DNA of 64,000 nucleotides from an uncultured delta proteobacterium (GTDB lineage: Bacteria > Myxococcota_A > Polyangia > Polyangiales > Polyangiaceae). Below, piece by piece: positions 17,998 to 26,254 of the stretch. Every line of letters starts with the position of its first letter. Within the stretch, counting starts at the first letter, position 1. The notes under the pieces were generated by a model. The model searched no databases, was not told where the DNA came from, and was given only the letters and a program-made list of their open reading frames with translations. Position numbers and translations under genes: made by a program. The stretch lies in contig CAITIQ010000574.1 of NCBI GenBank assembly GCA_903892415.1, positions 51,472 through 115,471 on the forward strand. The letters are read 5' to 3'.

Positions 17998-18432
17998 TTG
18001 GTTGAAGTGACCTTCACCCACTGGCCGGTGTTCCTTCTGACGTTGAGCGGCTCGCTCTCCGCTGACGACGCAGAAGCGATAGGAAACCACTTCGATCAGG
18101 CGCTCAGCCGCAAAGAAGCACACGTCAACATTATCGATAGTCGCGGAGTTCGCGAGCGACCGAACGCAATCGTAAGGGCGAAGCTTGCTGAGTATACGGC
18201 TCGCTCAAAGGAGGCCTCCAAACAGTGGGCGCTAGGTACGGCCGTCGTGGTGAACAACGCTCTGCTCCGGAGCGTCATCACAGCCATTCACTGGGTGGCG
18301 CCATCCCCTATCCCAGTGCTCGCCGTCGCCACCGTTTCTGAAGCCGTCGATCGCTGTGAGATCTGGCTCCGAGACAAGAACATGAGCCTCAACGCCGATG
18401 TGGTAGCGGCTTTGAAACGCAACCAGGGGTAA
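17998..18432 (+). CDS. SpoIIAA/STAS-like protein
   Basis: 144 aa. The TTG start at 17998 is supported by AAAGGG about six bases upstream. The order of elements fits a SpoIIAA-like/STAS fold: FTHWPVFLLTLSGSLSADDAEAI, HVNIIDSRGVRERP, then WALGTAVVVNNALLRSVITAIHWV and ATVSEAVDRCEIWLRD. Such proteins in myxobacteria act as phosphorylation-dependent regulators or lipid-binding modules. It precedes the acyl-CoA synthetase by 23 bp and may be co-transcribed with it. Confidence 0.65.
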   Translation: MVEVTFTHWPVFLLTLSGSLSADDAEAIGNHFDQALSRKEAHVNIIDSRGVRERPNAIVRAKLAEYTARSKEASKQWALGTAVVVNNALLRSVITAIHWVAPSPIPVLAVATVSEAVDRCEIWLRDKNMSLNADVVAALKRNQG

Positions 18433-18455
18433 GGCATCTTCGCTAAACTAGCCTG

Positions 18456-20177
18456 GTGAACGAAGCTGCCGCCTTCCGAGACGCCCGTGCTCTGTTGCTG
18501 GAACACGCTACCAACTATCACGAGGCGTACGCCCGATTTCGTTGGCCAAGCCTGACTCACTTCAACTGGGCCCTGGACCACTTTGACCACTTGCCCGAAG
18601 GAGATCTAGCGCTGATCGTGCGGAGTGAAGTCTCTCCAGGGCGCCGCTCCTTCACGTTCGGGCAACTGCGTACAAGTTCGAATCAAGTCGCCAATCTATT
18701 CCGTCAGGCCGGCGTTGCACGCGGAGACCGCCTCTTGCTGATGCTCGGCAACACCCCCGAGCTATGGCTGGTCTTTCTCGCCTGCATGAAGCTAGGCGTG
18801 GTGATCGTTCCCTCCACTACAGCACTATCGCGCAGCGAGCTCGACGATCGCCTCGTACGGGGTGGCGTCAAACACGTGGTCGCGGAGAGCGGCGCGCTGT
18901 CCAAACTGGGCGAGCTCAATGGGCTCGCGACACGTTGGCTCGTCGGTGAGGATCCGCCGCCAGGCTGGCGCAGCCTCGAGGAGGCAACGGCCTTTCCTAG
19001 CGACTTCGAGCCATTCGGGGAGACGCTCGCCAGTGACACGCTACTACTCTATTTTACGTCCGGCACGACCGCTAAGCCGAAGCTCGTGAGACACACCCAT
19101 GCGAGCTATCCAGTCGGGCACCTAAGTACGATGTATTGGATAGGGCTCCGTCCGCGTGACCTTCACTGGAACATCAGCTCCCCAGGTTGGGCTAAGCATG
19201 CTTGGAGCAACATCTTCGCTCCCTGGAACGCTGGCGCCTGCGTGTTCGTGCACGCAACCGCGCGTTTCTCCGCGCGCACGACGCTCGACCTTTTGGCGGA
19301 GGAAGCAGTCACGACCCTGTGCGCACCACCCACGGTCTGGCGGATGCTGGTGCTCGAAGACCTCCAGCAGCGCAATATCTCGTTACGTGAATGTGTAGCC
19401 GCTGGTGAGCCACTCAATCCCGAGATCATCAGCACCGTACAGCAAGCGTGGAACATCACTGTCCGTGATGGCTTCGGCCAAACCGAGACGACCGCGCTCG
19501 TGGGCAACTCCCCGGGGCAGCCGGTAAAGCCTGGCTCGATGGGGCGACCGTTACCGGGCTATCGCATCGTGCTGCAGAACGACCTTGTTGATGCTGGCGA
19601 TGAGCCGCAAGAAGGTGAGCTCGCGGTCGACCTTGCGGCGCCAAGGCCAACCGGGGTCATGGCTGGCTATGCCGATGACGCTGCGCTCTGGAACGAAGCC
19701 TCACGGGGCGATCGCTATCGAACAGGAGACATCGTCAGTAGGGATGCGGACGGCTACATCACCTACGTTGGCCGAGCAGACGACGTTTTCAAAGCCAGCG
19801 ATTATCGCATTAGTCCCTTCGAGCTTGAGAGCGTCCTCCTGGAGCACCCCTCGGTTGCTGAGGCCGCTGTCGTGCCAAGCCCTGACTCGCTGCGCCTTGC
19901 AGTGCCTAAGGCGTTCGTGGTGTTACGCCCCGAAATCCCTCACTCCACCGAGCTCGGACGCGAGCTGCTCGCGTTCGTCCGTGAGCGGGTCGCGCCCTTC
20001 AAGCGAATTCGTCGATTGGAGTTCGCCATGCAGGCGGGCGCGCCGCTCGATGTTGGGCTCACGGTGTTACCCAAGACAATCAGTGGCAAGATTCGACGAG
20101 TCGAACTTCGCGTTCTCGAGACTGGCCGCGATCTTGCCGCAGGCCCCAATGCCAATGAAGTTTGGGATCATGGCTAG
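18456..20177 (+). CDS. AMP-dependent acyl-CoA synthetase (medium-chain acyl-CoA / benzoate-CoA ligase type)
   Basis: 573 aa. Activates a carboxylic acid through an acyl-AMP to its CoA thioester. Seen: P-loop YFTSGTTAKPKLVRHTH near 195, the A5 motif DGFGQTETT near 335, A7 YRTGDIV near 425, A8 GRADDVFKASDYRISPFELE, and A10 LPKTISGKIRR with the catalytic lysine. GTG start at 18456. The chain-length preference cannot be read from the sequence; the overall layout is closest to the medium-chain (ACSM) branch. A PlsC-like acyltransferase follows 46 bp later, which suggests activated acyl groups feed lipid acylation. Confidence 0.92.
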   Translation: MNEAAAFRDARALLLEHATNYHEAYARFRWPSLTHFNWALDHFDHLPEGDLALIVRSEVSPGRRSFTFGQLRTSSNQVANLFRQAGVARGDRLLLMLGNTPELWLVFLACMKLGVVIVPSTTALSRSELDDRLVRGGVKHVVAESGALSKLGELNGLATRWLVGEDPPPGWRSLEEATAFPSDFEPFGETLASDTLLLYFTSGTTAKPKLVRHTHASYPVGHLSTMYWIGLRPRDLHWNISSPGWAKHAWSNIFAPWNAGACVFVHATARFSARTTLDLLAEEAVTTLCAPPTVWRMLVLEDLQQRNISLRECVAAGEPLNPEIISTVQQAWNITVRDGFGQTETTALVGNSPGQPVKPGSMGRPLPGYRIVLQNDLVDAGDEPQEGELAVDLAAPRPTGVMAGYADDAALWNEASRGDRYRTGDIVSRDADGYITYVGRADDVFKASDYRISPFELESVLLEHPSVAEAAVVPSPDSLRLAVPKAFVVLRPEIPHSTELGRELLAFVRERVAPFKRIRRLEFAMQAGAPLDVGLTVLPKTISGKIRRVELRVLETGRDLAAGPNANEVWDHG

Positions 20178-20223
20178 TGCGCCAAGCGATGCGGCCTCAA
20201 GCTATCAGTGGTAGGGCTCCTCG

Positions 20224-21168
20224 GTGCTCCGCGTCCTGCGCATCTTCACGGGTGTAGTGTCGTTTCTCTATCTGATTCTGGTCCTCAACCTGGTCCAACT
20301 CGGAAGCTTTCTCTTGTTGCCGATCTCTCGGCGAGCCGTGAGGCGTATCAACAGCTGGTGTGCACGCTCGATATGGGGGCTTTGGGTACTCATGGCCGAG
20401 CGGCAGAACCACATTCAGGTCCGCGTGACCGGGGATGAGCTGCCCCCTCGTGAAAACGTGCTGCTGCTCGCAAACCACCAGAGCATGACAGACGTCCTGC
20501 TCATGCTTTGCCTTGCCTGGCGCGCTAGACGACTTGGGGATCTAAAGTGGTTCGTCAAGGACCCGGTCAAGTACGTTCCTGGACCTGGGTTTGGCATGTG
20601 GTTCTTGGACTGCATCTTCGTTAAGAGGGATTGGCACAAGGACCGGCGCAACATTGAAAGGCTCTTCCAAAAGTACAAGGCCGAACAAATCCCGATCTTC
20701 CTCGTCTCCTTCCTGGAGGGAACCCGGCTCACAGCCAAGAAGCTCGCGGAGACCCAGGAGTTCGCTCGAACCCGTGGGCTCTATGAACCACGCCATACGC
20801 TAGTACCCCGAACCAAGGGTTTCACTTTTACGATGGTGGGCCTACGTGACCACTTGGATGCGGTTTACGACGTCACCATCGGCTACCCGACCAATCCGCC
20901 GCCCTCCCTGTTTGCGTGCTTCGCCGGGGACGTTAAGCAGCTGGATCTCCACGTGCGCCGGTTTGAGAAGGCAACGTTGCCCACTGAAGAAGAGGCACTC
21001 GCCGATTGGGCAACAGCACGGTACCGCGAGAAGGATGAACTACTGGAGCACCGCCGCAAGACCGGCCAATTCCCAGGCAAAGAACTTGGCGGACGGGTGT
21101 TGGTCAGCGATTGGTTCAAGTCGGAGGCTGCGCTACCGGCCTGGGCTGGTGAGCCCCCCACCAGCTAG
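20224..21168 (+). CDS. 1-acyl-sn-glycerol-3-phosphate acyltransferase-like protein (PlsC family)
   Basis: 314 aa, GTG start. An N-terminal membrane anchor (LRIFTGVVSFLYLILVLNLVQLGSFLLLP) is followed by the acyltransferase block: NHQSMTD (the HX4D catalytic motif) near residue 88, WFVKDPVKYVPGPGFGMW, and FLEGTRLT near 165, the phosphate-binding EGTR motif. The extended C-terminus fits the eukaryote-like LCLAT/AGPAT branch (Acyltransf_C). It transfers an acyl chain from acyl-CoA or acyl-ACP to a lysophospholipid at the inner membrane. Its stop overlaps that of the convergent lipoprotein gene. Confidence 0.9.
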   Translation: MLRVLRIFTGVVSFLYLILVLNLVQLGSFLLLPISRRAVRRINSWCARSIWGLWVLMAERQNHIQVRVTGDELPPRENVLLLANHQSMTDVLLMLCLAWRARRLGDLKWFVKDPVKYVPGPGFGMWFLDCIFVKRDWHKDRRNIERLFQKYKAEQIPIFLVSFLEGTRLTAKKLAETQEFARTRGLYEPRHTLVPRTKGFTFTMVGLRDHLDAVYDVTIGYPTNPPPSLFACFAGDVKQLDLHVRRFEKATLPTEEEALADWATARYREKDELLEHRRKTGQFPGKELGGRVLVSDWFKSEAALPAWAGEPPTS

Positions 21169-21686
21169 TTCTTGACGACCCAGCTCCCGGCCTCGAGCCG
21201 ATACTCTTGATCGTAGTTCTCGTCGTCCTTACTCGCAACCTGGCGCTTTACTTTCTCCTGGCCGCTATCGTCCTCAAAGGTCCACTTCTCATCCCATTTG
21301 TCGTCGCGGTCGAGGTCAATCTTCACTCTGCGTTTGCCGTCCGCCTCCTTGTATAGATTGACCTTATAGCTCTCGCCTTTGATGGCATCCTTCACCTTGT
21401 CAGACGCAATGCCCTGCGCCACCCGGTCGAGCACCTTGCGATCCATCGGGCGAAGGTTGCCGGCAGCTGGAGCTTGCGTCGGTGCTCCCGTAGTAGCAGC
21501 TGGTGCAGCCGTTTTGGCGGGAGCGGGGCCTTGAGCAGACTTCGGTCCTTCAGCGTCCTTGGCTGTGGCGCTGGCGGTAGCCTCCTTCTCACCTTTATTG
21601 CATGCGGAATAGCCTGCGACGCTAGCCCCAACGCCAAGAAGTACGGCACCAGTAATAGCAAGAGCCCTAAACGTCTTAAACTTCAT
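21165..21686 (-). CDS. lipoprotein at the end of the radical SAM operon
   Basis: 173 aa from the ATG at 21686, which overlaps the upstream radical SAM stop by four bases. The signal sequence MKFKTFRALAITGAVLLGVGASVAGYSAC ends in a lipobox-like SAC. A long Ala/Pro/Thr linker (about 35-80) follows. The C-terminal 85 residues form a compact charged domain (VLDRVAQGIASDKVKDAIKG, RRVKIDLDRDDKWDEKWTF, DENYDQEYRLEAGSWVV), where DLDRDDKWDEKW resembles a calcium-type Asp loop. No family is recognised. Last gene of the operon; a possible substrate or effector of the enzymes above. Confidence 0.75.
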   Translation of the reverse strand: MKFKTFRALAITGAVLLGVGASVAGYSACNKGEKEATASATAKDAEGPKSAQGPAPAKTAAPAATTGAPTQAPAAGNLRPMDRKVLDRVAQGIASDKVKDAIKGESYKVNLYKEADGKRRVKIDLDRDDKWDEKWTFEDDSGQEKVKRQVASKDDENYDQEYRLEAGSWVVKN

Positions 21687-22585
21687 GAGACAACCTCCAA
21701 GGACCGGGGCATCATGCGCCGTGCGATCGGAACCGTGCAGTTGCAATAGCTGTATTGGCAGGGGCGAGCGTCCTCAAAGAGACGAAAGTCCTGGGTCAGA
21801 AAGTTACCCAGCGACTCGAGCTTACGCCTTCGCGCTGGGTAGCAACGGAAGGTATTGCCCTCATCGTCCATGATAAAATAGCGGCTTCCTGCCCAACATG
21901 GCTGCCCTAGGAAGGACGGATCAATCTCGCCCATTAGATTGTGGCCGCCGAGAGCAAGAAGCTGTGTGCGCTCGTCATCGCTGTAGGCAATGACGTCGCG
22001 GTCCTGCTTCTCAGGCTGCACCTTGAAGGTCACTCCGCGGTCGGTAAATATCTTCTTTATTTCACCAAGGCGCGGCAGCACCGAACGCGTTGCAACACAG
22101 GTGACATGAACACCTGGGCTCGGCAAGGACGGGTCCTGGGCCGCCGTGAGTTGCTGGAGCAGCCAGGCAGCCTTGTCGGCGAAGGGTTCGAGTTTTGGGA
22201 CGTACTCTAGATGCAAGCTGCACGAGACCATGGACACTCGCCCTCGACAGGCCTCGACGAAACGCGACAACTTGCTCTCGTCCGCGCTGAAGTTCGTCAC
22301 CACACCGACGCGGTGCTGCAGTGCCGCAAGTCCCGCTGCAATCTCCAACAGCGTTGGATGAACGAACGGCTCCCCGCCAGAGAGCTTTATCTCCCAGGGG
22401 CCCGACAATCGGCCAAACGCTGCTAAAAATAGCGGGGTATCCCGTGACCAGCGACCACGGTCTTCCTTGAAGCGCTGGGTGCAATAGCTACATCGATAGT
22501 TGCAGGCTGTGTTGATATTCCAGCTGATAACTCCTTCTTTAGGACGTTGGGTCGGTTCAAGCCTCGGAAGAGCTGGCTCGCTCAT
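21683..22585 (-). CDS. radical SAM protein with C-terminal twitch/SPASM-like cysteines (first of a paralogous pair)
   Basis: 300 aa. The radical SAM cluster motif is CNYRCSYC near residue 29, followed by WEIKLSGGEP (the GGEP motif) and a partial TIM barrel. The C-terminal region carries five more cysteines in the order QPCWAGSRYF, FRCYPARR, RPCQYSYCNCTVP, with LGN between. This fits a twitch-type auxiliary Fe-S cluster, as in peptide- and cofactor-modifying enzymes. It is clearly paralogous to the next gene (same YxxCxCTVP ending). Reaction unknown. The ATG overlaps the upstream stop by four bases, so translation is coupled. Confidence 0.88.
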   Translation of the reverse strand: MSEPALPRLEPTQRPKEGVISWNINTACNYRCSYCTQRFKEDRGRWSRDTPLFLAAFGRLSGPWEIKLSGGEPFVHPTLLEIAAGLAALQHRVGVVTNFSADESKLSRFVEACRGRVSMVSCSLHLEYVPKLEPFADKAAWLLQQLTAAQDPSLPSPGVHVTCVATRSVLPRLGEIKKIFTDRGVTFKVQPEKQDRDVIAYSDDERTQLLALGGHNLMGEIDPSFLGQPCWAGSRYFIMDDEGNTFRCYPARRRKLESLGNFLTQDFRLFEDARPCQYSYCNCTVPIARRMMPRSLEVVS

Positions 22586-23463
22586 GGTCCCTCGCCAAGT
22601 AGGTCGTTGCCGACAAGGTCATCTCCGACCCCCTGAATCATGCCTCTGTTCGCTGGCACCGTGCAGGGACAGATGTCGTAGTTGCACCGCGCCGGTGCCT
22701 GACGCCTGGCGAAGGAGCCCTCGAGGACGTTGCCGAGGTACCCCTCGTTGAACCGACGCGCGGTACGACAGCTCCACGCCTCCCCACGCTGCGTAAGAAC
22801 GAAGTAGTCGACACCCGTGTAACAAAGCCGCCCACGGTAGCTTGGTGAAACGTTTGCCTGACGTGGGCTCGGCGCTTCACCAACGAGCGGCAAGAGCCGT
22901 TTACGGTCGCCCTCGGTGTAGTCAAAGACCCCTGACTTCGTCTTCATCAACTGAGGAAAGAACTTGAGACCTCTGGCTGACAAGACGGCCTGCGCACGCG
23001 CCGCAGCTTCGAGTTGGCCCGGCACCATTACGGAGTTGCACACGAGAGTTGCGTCAGCAGCCATTCGCTCTCGCAAGCGGCAAGCCTTGTCGGCAAACTC
23101 CTCCGCGCTAGCGAACTCCAGGTGAAGGCTTGCTGAAACGACGCCTAACCGACCATAGGTCGTCTCGGCAAAGCGATCGAGCACCGCGTTTGGCGCCGAT
23201 AGGTTGGTGAGTACGGAGATCTTATGGGACGTAGTCGCGACCAGTCCCGGGATGATTCGTCCCATGAAGGCCTTGAAGGAGAACGGCTCGCCACCAGTCA
23301 TCTTGATCTCCCAGCGATTGGGTAGACTCGAGAAGAACGCTAGGAACTTCGTCACCTCGTCATCGGACGGGTGGCCCTGGCGGGAGGCCTTGCTCTGAAT
23401 GCAGTACGTGCAGTCGTAATTGCAATGCCCGCAAACCTGCCATTCAATCGTCGGGCGCCTCAT
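22582..23463 (-). CDS. radical SAM protein with C-terminal twitch/SPASM-like cysteines (second of a paralogous pair)
   Basis: 293 aa. CNYDCTYC near residue 14 binds the catalytic 4Fe-4S cluster; WEIKMTGGEPFSF is the SAM-binding GGEP segment. The end of the protein (RLCYTGVDYF, WSCRTARR, YLGNVLEG, ARCNYDICPCTVPANRG) repeats the auxiliary-cluster layout of the neighbouring paralogue. The shared middle block (LGVVSASLHLEFA versus SMVSCSLHLEYV) shows a duplication. Four-base overlaps at both ends tie it into the operon. Substrate unknown. Confidence 0.88.
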   Translation of the reverse strand: MRRPTIEWQVCGHCNYDCTYCIQSKASRQGHPSDDEVTKFLAFFSSLPNRWEIKMTGGEPFSFKAFMGRIIPGLVATTSHKISVLTNLSAPNAVLDRFAETTYGRLGVVSASLHLEFASAEEFADKACRLRERMAADATLVCNSVMVPGQLEAAARAQAVLSARGLKFFPQLMKTKSGVFDYTEGDRKRLLPLVGEAPSPRQANVSPSYRGRLCYTGVDYFVLTQRGEAWSCRTARRFNEGYLGNVLEGSFARRQAPARCNYDICPCTVPANRGMIQGVGDDLVGNDLLGEGP

Positions 23464-24587
23464 TCGGCCCCCTTGAGGATTGGCAAACGCCGCCTCGACG
23501 AGAACTTCGGCTGGGCTCCCAAAGCTCGCCCCGTGACAGCGAGCAGCTCGACCTCCCCGTACTTCTGAGCAAAGGCCCTTGAGAGCTTAACGTTCTGGTT
23601 GAACTTACCGCATTGCCGACAACTTTCGAGATAGTCGCCACGGTGAAACCGTTCACGCCATGCGGACCAGGCCTCTCCGCGCCATAGCTGACGAAAGTTA
23701 GAGGAGGGTGAGAGGCGCCCAACTTCTACTTCTGTATTGCAACAATAGAGCACAGTGCGATCCACCAGCACTCGTGCGTAGGCGTACCCCATAAAGCAAC
23801 CTACCTCAGAGATCGGCGCCGTTGCTTCGCCTCCCGCGAGCAGCTGCTGTCCAAACACCGCGAGATTGGTCTCGACCCCAAGCTCTTTGGCTCGGCTAGT
23901 AGCCGCGGCAATATTCTCACCAAGCAATTGCTCCCGCTGACGCTCATCGACTCGGCAACGTTCAGTGCCAGCCCGCAGGGAGGCGAGCTTGAAGTTCACC
24001 TGGGATGCGCGGTAGTTGGCCGCAAACTCAATCATCGCCACGAGCTCATGCGCGTTGGTGTTGGCAATGACATGGACGTGCTTGAAGCGCCGCGCGCGCG
24101 CTTTGAACCGGTCCAACATCGCCAGGAGCTTCTGCCACTCAACCGCGCGAAAGTTCGGGTGGAAGGCGAGGTAGCTCTGCTCCGAGGCGCCGTGAATACC
24201 GATCAACAACTGGTCGACCCCGCTATCCACGATACGATCGGCGTCGGTCGCCACCAGGTTGCTGATGATCGTTAGAGAAAGTCCACGGTCTTTGACTGCC
24301 TCGATCATCTCGTAGACGTCGGGGTGGGTGAAGGGCTCGCCCATACCGCTAAGGACGATGTTCTTGGTGCCTCCGAGTGCCTGCAGCTCAGCCAGCAGGG
24401 AGACGACGTCCTCGACGCGGGCGCGGTTGCGCTTCCACTGGGAGGTCTGCGCAACATCGAGCAGCGGCGAGTGATCCCAACAGGTGATGCAGTTGGTATT
24501 GCAGCCGTTGGTGATGTCGATGTGAACCGTCTCTGGTCCTTGCGCAGGCTGCCTCTCGAGCATGGCCTTGAGCACGTGTTTGCTCAT
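23460..24587 (-). CDS. radical SAM / SPASM-domain protein
   Basis: 375 aa. CNTNCITCWDHSP near residue 29 gives the CxxxCxxC cluster motif, followed by IVLSGMGEPFTHPD, the GxGEP variant of the SAM-binding loop. The C-terminal SPASM-like region (about 270-345) has VGCFMGYAY, VLYCCNTEV, GRLSPSSNFRQLW and CRQCGKF. It is not closely similar to the two smaller radical SAM genes next to it. SPASM enzymes modify peptides, cofactor precursors or sugars; which one applies here cannot be told. The first codons overlap the glycosyltransferase stop. Confidence 0.88.
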   Translation of the reverse strand: MSKHVLKAMLERQPAQGPETVHIDITNGCNTNCITCWDHSPLLDVAQTSQWKRNRARVEDVVSLLAELQALGGTKNIVLSGMGEPFTHPDVYEMIEAVKDRGLSLTIISNLVATDADRIVDSGVDQLLIGIHGASEQSYLAFHPNFRAVEWQKLLAMLDRFKARARRFKHVHVIANTNAHELVAMIEFAANYRASQVNFKLASLRAGTERCRVDERQREQLLGENIAAATSRAKELGVETNLAVFGQQLLAGGEATAPISEVGCFMGYAYARVLVDRTVLYCCNTEVEVGRLSPSSNFRQLWRGEAWSAWRERFHRGDYLESCRQCGKFNQNVKLSRAFAQKYGEVELLAVTGRALGAQPKFSSRRRLPILKGAE

Positions 24588-26254
24588 TGCTGACTCCCTG
24601 GCTCTTCTTGAGCGTCTTCTTCCCCGGACCCCACGGAGCTCGCCAGTTGGTCAATCGCTACAGGGTCGCGCGAGCAAGCGAGCATCCGCTCGATTCCCCG
24701 ATAGAGGTCGAGCTTTTCCTGCTGCAACTCCGAAGTAACTCGCTCAATGAGCAAGATGGTCGCCTCGATCTCGAGCTCGCCACCTTGCAGAGCGGCGCGC
24801 AGGAAGGCGCCTGCGGCTCGCCAATCATTGAAGGGAGTCAAACACTGAAGCAGCCGTAGGCTTGCATCGCCTCGCGCTGGAGGGGTAGCCAGCTCGAACC
24901 GTTTGAGGAAGAGCGCGGCGGTTCGCAGTGCGGCTTCCTGTTCGATACCCAAGGACAGGACGCCCCTCGACCAAGCGAGCGCGGCCGCAGCCGTCTGCTT
25001 CGACAATGATTGCGGTAGACCGGAGACCACCGGATTCAGTAGCTGGCAGGCCCGAACGAACAGTGCTTCGGCTGTGTCGTGCTCCAAGGCAAGCGCTAGG
25101 ACCTCATCACCATACGCTTCCTCCGCGGCTTCCACCTCCCCCGCCCCAATCACCAACTTGAGCAGTTGCGCGGCGGCCCGCCGCGCGCCGAGCATCGCCC
25201 CAAGCTGCCGCCAACCCGCTCGCGCTTGGACTTGAGCCTCAGGCTGGTAAAACTGAGCAACCGCTCGTTCGAGCTCGGACGCGACCACAGGTCGCGGAAC
25301 GATGACCGCGCTTCCAACCGCCACAGCAGCAAGCGCTCTCTCATCCTGCTCGTCGGCAACCTTGCGTTGCGGGATGAAGACGGCGGGTACTCCCGACTGT
25401 CTCAGCTCCACGAACGAGTTGTAGCCGGCGCCGGAGATAGCCACGTCGGCCGCCCGCAAGAGCCGTGCGTACCCCGGAGTCTGAAGCCAGCGAAGCCGCG
25501 CTCCAAATTCAGGCACTCCACGATGAAGTGGGCCTGCCCCCAGGACTAAATAGCTATCTTGCTCAGCTGATCCGAGTACCGCCTCCCGGGTTACCGCTAA
25601 ATCTTTCGCCGCGCCTGGGTCACCTCCGCCACCGGCCGAGGCGAAAACCACTCGAGCCGCTAGCGGCAAATCGAGCTGTTTGCGTGCTTGCTCGCGCGAA
25701 AGCAGCTCAACCTCCTCTCGAATGGCGACCGGACCGACGCAGCTAACTCTCGACCTAGCTTGCACAGGGACGGGTAGGCGAAGGGTGTCCTCGGGGACAA
25801 TCAGCGCATCATAGAGGCCGAGTGTCGCCTGAAACTCAGGTAGGTCCGCCAACTCCGGCTTCACCGGCCGATAGATGAAGGCACGTTTGCGACATAGATC
25901 GAGGCACGCCGGCAGCTCGCCAAAGCTGCCACGTGGAAAGGTGTCCACCACGAACAGGTCTGGCCGTAACAGCCCTACCGAGTGCCATATCCACTGTTTG
26001 ACAAGGCCAATGAAGGCGAGCTTGTCGAGCCCGGCCGCTGCGGCCATCGACTTCGACGGCACTTTGAAGGATGGGAAGCCCTCAGAATAAAGCAGGGTGT
26101 CTGCCTCACTCGAGCTGAGGAAGATAGGTTCGAGTTTGACCCCGGCGTGGGCCGCGTAGCGGCGCATCCAGCGCGCAATAGCGCAAAGTCTTGTGGCGTG
26201 ACCGACGCCACCACCATTGATGGCGTAGAAGACAACGCGAACGCTTCGCGCCAT
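24584..26254 (-). CDS. GT-B glycosyltransferase (MurG/COG4671-like) with a C-terminal helical extension
   Basis: 556 aa. The N-terminal half is a GT-B fold: VVFYAINGGGVGHATRLCAIARWM (the Gly-rich acceptor-side loop), DLFVVDTFPRGSFGE near 105, VVFASAGGGGDPG near 205, and ISGAGYNSFVELRQSGVPAVFIPQ near 280, the donor-binding signature of the MurG/GT28-like group. From about residue 370 the protein continues with roughly 180 residues of Ala/Leu/Glu-rich helices, possibly TPR- or HEAT-like, that are not part of the transferase. It sits between the coiled-coil gene (directly adjoining) and the radical SAM genes (overlapping by four bases), so it most likely acts in the same pathway. Confidence 0.85.
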   Translation of the reverse strand: MARSVRVVFYAINGGGVGHATRLCAIARWMRRYAAHAGVKLEPIFLSSSEADTLLYSEGFPSFKVPSKSMAAAAGLDKLAFIGLVKQWIWHSVGLLRPDLFVVDTFPRGSFGELPACLDLCRKRAFIYRPVKPELADLPEFQATLGLYDALIVPEDTLRLPVPVQARSRVSCVGPVAIREEVELLSREQARKQLDLPLAARVVFASAGGGGDPGAAKDLAVTREAVLGSAEQDSYLVLGAGPLHRGVPEFGARLRWLQTPGYARLLRAADVAISGAGYNSFVELRQSGVPAVFIPQRKVADEQDERALAAVAVGSAVIVPRPVVASELERAVAQFYQPEAQVQARAGWRQLGAMLGARRAAAQLLKLVIGAGEVEAAEEAYGDEVLALALEHDTAEALFVRACQLLNPVVSGLPQSLSKQTAAAALAWSRGVLSLGIEQEAALRTAALFLKRFELATPPARGDASLRLLQCLTPFNDWRAAGAFLRAALQGGELEIEATILLIERVTSELQQEKLDLYRGIERMLACSRDPVAIDQLASSVGSGEEDAQEEPGSQQ

